A DNA stretch of 64,000 nucleotides, from NCBI RefSeq assembly GCF_013410345.1, contig NZ_JACCFJ010000001.1, positions 496,001 through 560,000 on the forward strand, read 5' to 3'. The translations under genes and the position numbers were made by a program. Shown in pieces: positions 1 through 6,825 of this stretch; the first letter of the stretch is position 1, and every line of letters begins with the position of its first letter. The DNA is from Saccharopolyspora hordei (lineage in GTDB: Bacteria > Actinomycetota > Actinomycetes > Mycobacteriales > Pseudonocardiaceae). Below the pieces are notes generated by a model that worked only from the letters and a program-made list of their open reading frames with translations, did no database searches and was not told the DNA's origin.

Positions 1-1448
1 GCCGGGTGGTCTACAGCACCAACCGCCGCAACGGCGTCGACTTCGACGTGGTGGTCCGCGACGTGGCCACCGGCGCGGAGCACGTCCTCTACGACCGGGG
101 CGGGATGGTGCTGGAGGTCGCGGCGGCACCGGACGGCCGCAGCGCGGCGCTCACCGTGCCCGGCGGGCCGCCCCTGTCCGACCAGCTGCTGGTGGTCGGC
201 CCGGACGGGGTGCGGGAGCTCACCGGCCGCGACGTCGCCGCCCGGCACACCACGGTCCGCTGGCTGCGCGACGGGCTGGTCACCACCACCGACGTCGAGC
301 GCGACCGCACCGGCGTGGCCCGCGTCGACCCGCGCACCGGGGCCCGGACCTGGCTGGTGACCTCCGAGGAGCACGACCTGACCGGCTGGGCCTCGCCGGA
401 CGGGTCGCTGCTGCTGGTGCAGGCCAACGACGACGGCGCGAGCCGCCTGGCGCTGCACGACGCCGCGACCGGCGAGCGGGTGCGCGAGGTGCGGTTGCCC
501 GCGGACGGCTGGTGCGCGCACCCGCTGCCGCCCCCGGTGTGGTCCCCGGACTCGCGGTACGTCGTGCTCACGTTCAGCGGGCCGGCCGTGCCCGGTGACG
601 TGCTGCTGGTGGACGCGGCCACCGGCGAGTGCCGCGCGCTGACCGACTCCGCGGCGCAGCTCGACGACCAGGCGGTGGCCCCCACCGTCCACCGGGTGCC
701 GACCCGCGACGGCGAGCGGGTGCCGTGCTTCCGCTACTCGCCGCCCGACCCGGACCCGCGGCTGGCCGGGTCCGCGGTGCTGGTCCTGCACGGCGGACCG
801 GAGAGCCAGTCGGTGCGGGCGTTCACCCCGATCGTCCAGGCGCTCGTCGCGCAGGGCCACGAGGTGCTGGTGCCGAACGTGCGCGGCTCCACCGGCTACG
901 GCAAGCGCTGGTACTCCGCCGACGACGGCCGGAACCGGCTGGAGGCGGTGGCCGACCTCGGGGACCTGCACGACTGGCTGCCGGAGATCGGCCTGGACCC
1001 GCGCCGGGCCGCGCTGTGGGGCGGGTCGTACGGCGGCTACCTGGTGCTGGCGGGGCTGGCCTTCCAGCCGGACCGCTGGGCGGCCGGGGTCGACGTCGTC
1101 GGCATCTCGTCACTGGTCACGTTCCTGCAGAACACCGCGCCCTACCGGCGGGCGCACCGCGAGCGCGAGTACGGCTCGCTGGAGGCCGACGCCGACTTCC
1201 TGCACCGGGCGTCACCGCTGACCGCGGCCGGGGCGATCGCGGCCCCGCTGTTCGTCCTGCACGGCGCCAACGACCCGCGGGTCCCGCTGTCGGAGGCGGA
1301 GCAGATCGCCGAGGCGGTCCGGGCGAAGGGCCTGGAGTGCGCGCTGCTGGTCTACCCGGACGAGGGGCACGGCCTGGCCAAGCGCGCCAACCGGCTCGAC
1401 GCCTACCCGAAGGCCTTGGAGTTCCTGGCCCGCCACCTGGCGGCGTGA
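1..1448 (+). CDS. S9 family prolyl oligopeptidase-type peptidase, 5' end outside window
   Basis: This is the C-terminal 480 or so residues of a serine peptidase of the prolyl oligopeptidase / acylaminoacyl-peptidase family. The reading frame is open to the first base of the window, so the GTG at 6 is probably an internal codon. The first 230 visible residues look like beta-propeller blades (repeated SPDG/SPDS motifs). The rest is an alpha/beta hydrolase domain with the nucleophile in GGSYGGY (Ser at codon 341 counted from base 6), Asp423 in HGANDPRVP and His455 in DEGHG. No signal peptide can be judged because the start is missing. It ends 5 bp before the convergent dnaX gene. Family is secure; substrate is unknown. 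Confidence 0.9.
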   Translation, partial: RVVYSTNRRNGVDFDVVVRDVATGAEHVLYDRGGMVLEVAAAPDGRSAALTVPGGPPLSDQLLVVGPDGVRELTGRDVAARHTTVRWLRDGLVTTTDVERDRTGVARVDPRTGARTWLVTSEEHDLTGWASPDGSLLLVQANDDGASRLALHDAATGERVREVRLPADGWCAHPLPPPVWSPDSRYVVLTFSGPAVPGDVLLVDAATGECRALTDSAAQLDDQAVAPTVHRVPTRDGERVPCFRYSPPDPDPRLAGSAVLVLHGGPESQSVRAFTPIVQALVAQGHEVLVPNVRGSTGYGKRWYSADDGRNRLEAVADLGDLHDWLPEIGLDPRRAALWGGSYGGYLVLAGLAFQPDRWAAGVDVVGISSLVTFLQNTAPYRRAHREREYGSLEADADFLHRASPLTAAGAIAAPLFVLHGANDPRVPLSEAEQIAEAVRAKGLECALLVYPDEGHGLAKRANRLDAYPKALEFLARHLAA

Positions 1449-1453
1449 CCGGG

Positions 1454-3538
1454 TCAGTCGATGCGGCGGGCGCCGAGCTCGCGCTCGAGGAGCTCGACCG
1501 CGGCGGTCTCCGGGTCCGGGCCGACCGGGGCGTCGGCGTCGTACGGGGAGGACTCGGCGAGCATGGTCTCCGGGTCGTCCTCGTCGTCGGCCGGTGGTTC
1601 CGGGGCGCGCTGCGGCGCGGACGGCTCCGGCGGGGGCGGGACCTCGTCCGGTGGGGGTTCCTCGTCCGGCGGCTCGGGCGGCGGTGGGATGTCGTCGGGC
1701 TCCGGCGTGCGCGGCACCGACCCCTGGCGGGGCGCCTGGGGCGGACGTGACTGCTGGGCCGGGCTGTTCGCCGACCTCGGCGGCTCGGCGGACGGCCGCT
1801 GCGGGGGCTGCTTGGGCGCGGCGGGGCGCGCCGGAGCCTGCGGCGGTGCCGCACCGGCCTCGACGCACTGGATCTCCCAGTCGCCGGGGCTGATGACCTG
1901 GCTCAGCGCCTGCCGCACGAAGTCCAGCCGCCGCTGCTGGGCGAACTGCTTGACCAGACCGGACGTCGGCATCGACAGCACGAGCACGCCGTCGCGGATG
2001 TCCTGCACGGTGGCGTTGAGCAGCAGCGCCTGCGTCGGCCGGTTCAGCTTCGCGACGGCCTGCAGCACGTCGTTCCACACCTGCCGCACCTTCGCCGCGT
2101 CGTGCCCGGGGGCCGCGCTGGGCTGCTCGGCCTGCGGCGCAGGGCTCGGCGGTGGCTCGGCGGGCCGCGGCGGCGCGGCGCTCTGCGGTCGGGCGGGCTC
2201 GGCGGGCCGCTGCGGCGGCTGCTGAGCGGCGGACCCGTCGCCCCGCTCCGCGGTGGCCTCCTCCGCGGCGCGCGCTTCCGCGGCCGCGCGCTCGTGCGGG
2301 CGCTGGAACACCCGGCGCGGCTTGCCGTCCTCCGCCGCCTCGGGCTGGGGCGCGGGCGCGCCGCCGTCGCTCGGGGCGACGGTCGCCCGGCGTTCCAAGC
2401 GCTCGATCCGCTGCAGCAGCGCGGTCCCCGAGTCCGAGACCGCGGGGAGCAGCATCCGCGCGCAGAGCAGTTCCAGCTGCAGGCGGGGGGCGGTGGCGCC
2501 GCGCATCTCGGCCAGTCCGGTGTGGACGATGTCGGCGAACCGGGACAGCGTGGCCTGTCCGAACTGCGCGGCCTGGGCGCGCATCCGCTCCAGCTCCTCA
2601 CCGGACGCCTGCACCAGACCGCGGTCGGCGGCGTCCGGGACGGAGTTGAGCAGCACCAGGTCGCGCAGCCGGTCGAGCAGGTCGGAGCCGAAGCGGCGCG
2701 GGTCGTGCCCGGCTTCCACGAGCCGGTCGATGGTGGTGTAGGCGGCCGCGGAGTCGCCGGCGGCGAGCGCCTCGACCATGTCGTCGATGAGGGCGACGTC
2801 GGTGACGCCGAGCAGCGCGACCGCCCGCTCGTAGGTGACGCCCCTGTCGGTCGCCCCGGCCAGCAACTGGTCGAGCACGCTCAGCGTGTCGCGCGCGGAG
2901 CCGCCCCCGGCCCGGATGACCAGCGGGTACACCGCGGGGTCCACCTGCACGCCCTCGTCGTGGCAGATGCGCTCCAGCAGGTCGCGCATCACGCCGGGCG
3001 GCAGCAGCCGGAACGGGTAGTGGTGGGTCCGGGACCGGATGGTGGTGAGCACCTTGTCCGGTTCCGTGGTGGCGAAGACGAAGATCAGGTGTTCGGGCGG
3101 CTCTTCGACGATCTTCAGCAGGGCGTTGAAGCCCTGCGTGGTGACCATGTGGGCCTCGTCGATGATGAAGATCCGGTACCGCGACTGGGCGGGCGCGTAG
3201 AAGGCCCGGTCCCGCAGTTCGCGGGTGTCGTCCACACCACCGTGGCTGGCCGCGTCGAGCTCCACGACGTCGACGCTGCCGCTGCCCTCGGGAGCCAGCG
3301 CGATGCAGGACTCGCACTCCCCGCACGGGTCGGCGGTCGGGCCCTGCGCGCAGTTCAGCGACCGCGCGAGGATGCGCGCGCTGGAGGTCTTGCCGCACCC
3401 GCGCGGACCGGAGAAGAGGTACGCGTGGTTGATCCGGCCGGACGACAGCGCGGTCCGCAGCGGCTCGGTGACGTGCTCCTGCCCGACGACCTCAGCGAAG
3501 GTCGCCGGCCGGTACTTGCGGTAGAGGGCGAGCGCCAC
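1454..3538 (-). CDS. dnaX: DNA polymerase III subunits gamma and tau
   Basis: Clamp-loader ATPase of the replicative polymerase, about 694 residues. It opens with the classic LYRKYRPATFAEVVGQ, followed by Walker A GPRGCGKTS, a zinc-binding cysteine cluster (CAQGPTADPCGECESC) and the IIDEAH Walker B/DEAH box. Residues after about 380 are a Pro/Glu-rich tau-type tail with one folded patch. I place the start at GTG 3538, because AGGG lies 8 nt upstream and the homologous N-terminus begins there; an ATG 13 codons earlier only adds non-conserved residues. The SRP RNA gene lies immediately upstream on the same strand, a common actinobacterial arrangement. No obvious internal slippery heptamer was recognised, so a separate gamma product is not claimed. 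Confidence 0.96.
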   Translation of the reverse strand: MALALYRKYRPATFAEVVGQEHVTEPLRTALSSGRINHAYLFSGPRGCGKTSSARILARSLNCAQGPTADPCGECESCIALAPEGSGSVDVVELDAASHGGVDDTRELRDRAFYAPAQSRYRIFIIDEAHMVTTQGFNALLKIVEEPPEHLIFVFATTEPDKVLTTIRSRTHHYPFRLLPPGVMRDLLERICHDEGVQVDPAVYPLVIRAGGGSARDTLSVLDQLLAGATDRGVTYERAVALLGVTDVALIDDMVEALAAGDSAAAYTTIDRLVEAGHDPRRFGSDLLDRLRDLVLLNSVPDAADRGLVQASGEELERMRAQAAQFGQATLSRFADIVHTGLAEMRGATAPRLQLELLCARMLLPAVSDSGTALLQRIERLERRATVAPSDGGAPAPQPEAAEDGKPRRVFQRPHERAAAEARAAEEATAERGDGSAAQQPPQRPAEPARPQSAAPPRPAEPPPSPAPQAEQPSAAPGHDAAKVRQVWNDVLQAVAKLNRPTQALLLNATVQDIRDGVLVLSMPTSGLVKQFAQQRRLDFVRQALSQVISPGDWEIQCVEAGAAPPQAPARPAAPKQPPQRPSAEPPRSANSPAQQSRPPQAPRQGSVPRTPEPDDIPPPPEPPDEEPPPDEVPPPPEPSAPQRAPEPPADDEDDPETMLAESSPYDADAPVGPDPETAAVELLERELGARRID

Positions 3539-3588
3539 GACCAGAACCCTACGCGGTACGCCTGACAGGCAGGACACGGGGAAAGAAA

Positions 3589-3678
3589 GGGGACCCCGTG
3601 CACCCGCCAGAGCCCGCTTACCCTTGCTGCCTTCCGGCCCTGGGGGAGTTCACAGGATGGACGCCGCACGAGGTCCGC
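3589..3678 (-). ncRNA. ffs: Signal recognition particle 4.5S RNA, small bacterial type
   Basis: Read on the minus strand, the segment contains the SRP domain IV signature GGCCGGAAGGCAGCAAGG, followed by GTAAGC. The ends pair: GGACC-CGTGC near 3590-3601 matches GCACG-GGTCC at 3667-3676. Length and fold fit the short bacterial SRP RNA that binds Ffh and targets membrane proteins. It sits about 50 bp upstream of dnaX on the same strand. The exact ends are estimated from the terminal helix. Confidence 0.93.
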
Positions 3679-3760
3679 ACACAGCATAACAAAACCCCCA
3701 CCCACCCCCGCGACGAGACCTCCCCCACCCCGAGTCGCCCAGGTCAGCCCACCTCGGGCG

Positions 3761-4090
3761 TCAGCGGGCGCTCCAGCGCAGCAGGCCCCAGCCGCCGAGG
3801 GTCAGCACCGCGGCGGCGCCGAGGCACGTGCCCCCGATGACCAGGCCGTCCTCCCGGGAGCTCTCCTTGCGCCGCACCATCTCCTCGTAGCCGGCCTGGG
3901 AGCGCTCGTCCCCGACGACGACCAAGCACTGGTCGCCGGGGTGCATGGCCGCACCGTCACACGTCGGCGGTCCGTCACTGGTGCTGGTCAGCCCGGCGAC
4001 CAGTGCGACCGCTCCACCGAACGCCGCACCGAACGCCGCGACCCACATCAGCGCGCCGACGACCATGGCGAGGAGCTTCCCGGCGGTCAT
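3761..4090 (-). CDS. Small two-helix membrane protein, unknown function
   Basis: 109 residues. An N-terminal hydrophobic helix (about 8-35, Ala/Gly/Val-rich) and a C-terminal helix (about 84-104) flank a polar stretch with two cysteines (PTCDGAAMHPGDQC) that could form a disulfide outside the membrane. The start ATG 4090 is preceded by AAGGGA about 6 nt upstream. An in-frame extension to 4294 lacks a ribosome site and has no membrane-like composition. I do not recognise a family. It shares its general architecture (helix, Cys-containing loop, helix) with the gene at 37578, but the sequences do not align convincingly. Confidence 0.6.
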   Translation of the reverse strand: MTAGKLLAMVVGALMWVAAFGAAFGGAVALVAGLTSTSDGPPTCDGAAMHPGDQCLVVVGDERSQAGYEEMVRRKESSREDGLVIGGTCLGAAAVLTLGGWGLLRWSAR

Positions 4091-4332
4091 CGTGAGTCCC
4101 TTCCCCAGCGGGCGCCCACGCGCCGCGCGGGCGGTGCGCACCCGGACGGCTGTGGTCCAGCACCGGCAGACGCTACCCCGATCACGAGCCCTGGCCCCCG
4201 GTTTCGCGAGGAACCAGCCGTTCGACCCGCAGCGACCCGAGCCGACCCCGCCCGGCCGACCGCCGCCACCCCGTCGGCCCAGGTCACGACCCATAGCCGC
4301 TGTTCACCGGGGCACCTGCTAGGCTTCCGCAC

Positions 4333-4418
4333 GGAGGATTGGCCGAGCGGCCTAAGGCGCACGATTGGAAATCGTGTTGGGTTAACAGCCCTCACGGGTT
4401 CGAATCCCGTATCCTCCG
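4333..4418 (+). tRNA. tRNA-Ser(GGA)
   Basis: The acceptor arms GGAGGAT / ATCCTCC pair, the anticodon loop reads TTGGAAA within the stem ACGAT/ATCGT, and a long class II variable arm and a T loop GGGTTCGAATCCC are present. The discriminator is G, as expected for serine. Reads UCC/UCU codons. Confidence 0.97.
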
Positions 4419-4431
4419 CTCTGCGTGGCGG

Positions 4432-4462
4432 ACGCCCCGCGAGACCCGGTCTCGCGGGGCGT
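4432..4462. terminator. Strong GC hairpin between tRNA-Ser(GGA) and the nuclease gene
   Basis: Arms ACGCCCCGCGAGA and TCTCGCGGGGCGT are perfectly complementary with a very short loop. It lies just after the tRNA (+) and just after the stop of the minus-strand nuclease, so it can end transcripts from both sides. No long T tract is present, as is usual for actinobacterial terminators. Confidence 0.75.
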
Positions 4463-4479
4463 TCGTCGTCTCGGGCCGG

Positions 4480-6270
4480 TCAGCGGACGGTGAAGCGGGC
4501 GACCTGGGGGTCGTGGTCGCTGACCTGGTCGGCGAACTCCGCGTTGACGTGCACCACGTCGTAGTCCGCCCGGAGCGACGGCGTCGCCAGGACGTGGTCG
4601 AGCTGCTGCGCGTTCCCCTCGTACACGTAGCTGTAGCGCTCGAGCGGGGGCAGGGAGTCGGCCAGCGGGACGAGCGCACCGCCCGCGGTGAGGCGCTGCA
4701 CCGCCGGGGAGAAGCCGTGGTCGTTGAGGTCGCCGAGGACCACCACGCGGGCCCGCTCGTCGATGGCCAGGGCCTCGTCGACGAAGGCGCGCACCGCCTG
4801 CGCCTGCTGCTCGCGCTGCACCTCGGACCCGCGCTCCGGCGGCTGGAAGCGACCGTGCAGCGGCTGGTCACCGCCCTTGGAGCCGAAGTGGTTGGCCACC
4901 ACCAGGACCGTCCGGCCGCGGAACAGGAACTCGCCGACGAGCGGCTTGCGGCTGTCCCGCCACGCCTCGTTCCCCGGGTCGATGCGGCCCGGGGACGCGC
5001 TCAGCCCGACCCCGCCGAGGCGCTCGACCGGGTGCACCGGGGTGGTCGCGTCGCCACCCGGCCGGTCCACGAACGACACCCGCGCCGGGTTGTAGAGGAA
5101 GGCCACGCGGATGTTGCCGCCGGGCTGGCCGCCGTCGGCACCGTCCTGCGGGTCGATCTGGCGCCACAGGTAGCGCGGGCCGCCGGCCGCCGCGATCGCG
5201 TCGGTGAGCTCGCCGAGCGTCTCGTCGGCGGCCACCACGCCGTCGTCGACCGGACCGCTGTTGTCCTGGACCTCCTCCAGCGCCACGACGTCCGGCGACG
5301 CCAGGTGCTCGACGACGCCCTCGGCGAGCCGGTCGAGCTTCGCCGGGTCGTCGCCCGGCGCGAGGTTCTCCACGTTGTAGGTGGCGATCGCCAGCTCGTC
5401 CTCCCCCTGCGGGCGGCTCGACTCCGGCTGCAGGCCGCCGGGCTGGTGCTCGCCGAGCCGCGTCGCCTCCAGCACGTACCCGCCGTAGCTGGTGTAGTCC
5501 AGCGGCCCCTCGGTGCTGCCGCGCAGCAGGTCGCCGACGTCGGCCGCGGGGAACGGGCCGTCGGCCAGCGACTCGACCTTGAGCCGACCGGAGTTCGGGT
5601 CGGCGTAGCCGGTGTAGGTGGTGCCGCCGCGGCTGTTGGCGTGCTGCCCGGGCTTGCTGGTGACCCACAGCGCCCGGTAGGCGTCGGTCGGCCCGACCAC
5701 CCGCGCGTCGTCGACCCGCAGCAGCATGCCCTCGCGCGACTCGTAGTGGTCGAGCGCGAAGCGCTGCGGCTCCAGCTCGCGCTTGTCGATGTTGCCGTCC
5801 AGCGGCGCGTGCTCCTCGGGCACCGAGTCCGGGCCGACGACCTCGGCGGGCACCGCTCCCCTGCCGGTGACCTGCCAGGTCGCGTCGACGAGCTGGGTCA
5901 CCGACTGGTTCGCCGTGGTCTCCGGGGTCTCCTCGGGCGCGGTCGGGTAGTGCTCGGTGACCGTGCCGTCGACCGCCACGACGTCCCCGACCGCCACCGC
6001 CGGCGTCTGCTCACCGGTGAAGACGAACAAGCCCTCGCTGGTGCGGGGATCACCGTCGGGTTCCGGGTCTTGGAACCAGAACCCGCGCGCCGAGCCGAAC
6101 CCGCGGACCCCGGTGACGACCCCGGGAACCCCGGTCACCCGCTGCCCGACGAGCGGGGACACCCGCGTGGTGCCCTGGACGTCGTGGATGCGGACGGCCG
6201 GTCCGGCCACGGCGGCGGGAGCCGAGCACAGCAGCACCCCGGTAGCGACGAGCAGTGACGTGACGCGCAC
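4480..6270 (-). CDS. Secreted endonuclease/exonuclease/phosphatase-family nuclease
   Basis: 596 residues with a signal peptide (hydrophobic residues 4-15, cleavage near AAVAG). Residues 25-170 resemble the OB-like domain found before extracellular nucleases of the ExeM/NucA type. Residues 290-590 are an exonuclease-endonuclease-phosphatase domain with TYNVENL, EEVQDN, ANHFGSKGGD, LGDLNDHG and a terminal SDHDPQV motif, that is the metal and general-base residues. The protein probably degrades extracellular DNA or RNA. A second, smaller enzyme of this superfamily is encoded at 44691. The start ATG 6270 follows a GAGGGGAACC stretch. Confidence 0.88.
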   Translation of the reverse strand: MRVTSLLVATGVLLCSAPAAVAGPAVRIHDVQGTTRVSPLVGQRVTGVPGVVTGVRGFGSARGFWFQDPEPDGDPRTSEGLFVFTGEQTPAVAVGDVVAVDGTVTEHYPTAPEETPETTANQSVTQLVDATWQVTGRGAVPAEVVGPDSVPEEHAPLDGNIDKRELEPQRFALDHYESREGMLLRVDDARVVGPTDAYRALWVTSKPGQHANSRGGTTYTGYADPNSGRLKVESLADGPFPAADVGDLLRGSTEGPLDYTSYGGYVLEATRLGEHQPGGLQPESSRPQGEDELAIATYNVENLAPGDDPAKLDRLAEGVVEHLASPDVVALEEVQDNSGPVDDGVVAADETLGELTDAIAAAGGPRYLWRQIDPQDGADGGQPGGNIRVAFLYNPARVSFVDRPGGDATTPVHPVERLGGVGLSASPGRIDPGNEAWRDSRKPLVGEFLFRGRTVLVVANHFGSKGGDQPLHGRFQPPERGSEVQREQQAQAVRAFVDEALAIDERARVVVLGDLNDHGFSPAVQRLTAGGALVPLADSLPPLERYSYVYEGNAQQLDHVLATPSLRADYDVVHVNAEFADQVSDHDPQVARFTVR

Positions 6271-6426
6271 TTCGGTTCCCCTCGCCGAGCGACATGATCG
6301 AAGCGACGCTACTCGCCCGACACGCCCAACGACACACGATCTTGTGAACGAGGCGAGTTCTGACCACCGCGGGGTTGAGCAGTTCCACGCTTGTCGCCCG
6401 GGCGCTGATCACCTGCACTGGACGGC

Positions 6427-6762
6427 GTGATCGAGACGAGGAGCCCCCACGCGCCACCGGTCGGTGCGCGGATCGTGGTCGCCGTCGCCACGTGCGTGGC
6501 GCTGGCGCCCTGGGCGATGTTCTGCCTGCTCATGCTCGGGTTCTCGGCGATGTGCACCGACGACGGCGACGACTCCGACTGCGCCCGGGCAGTGGCCGTC
6601 CCGATCCTGCTGGGCGTCCTCGGCCTGGGGCTGGCCGTGCTCCAGCTGGTCGCGGCACTCCGCGGGCGGACGACCAGGTCGGTCCTGCTGCGCGGTCTCC
6701 CCGTCCTGGTGCTCGCACCCCTCGGGGTCATCGCCTGGTCCGCGTTCCTGGCGTCGGCATGA
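6427..6762 (+). CDS. Small membrane protein upstream of the STAND NTPase
   Basis: 111 residues starting at GTG. Three hydrophobic segments are visible: about 18-42, 57-78 (VAVPILLGVLGLGLAVLQLV) and 88-107, with a short Asp/Cys-rich loop (CTDDGDDSDC) between the first two. No family is recognised. It lies 63 bp upstream of the STAND NTPase gene on the same strand and could be co-transcribed with it, which would make it a candidate membrane partner; this is inference from position only. No clear ribosome-binding site precedes the GTG. Confidence 0.55.
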   Translation: MIETRSPHAPPVGARIVVAVATCVALAPWAMFCLLMLGFSAMCTDDGDDSDCARAVAVPILLGVLGLGLAVLQLVAALRGRTTRSVLLRGLPVLVLAPLGVIAWSAFLASA

Positions 6763-6825
6763 CGGACGCGCGACTTCTCGCCGGATCTACGGACACCAGT
6801 TGCGCACACTGCGATCATTGACCGG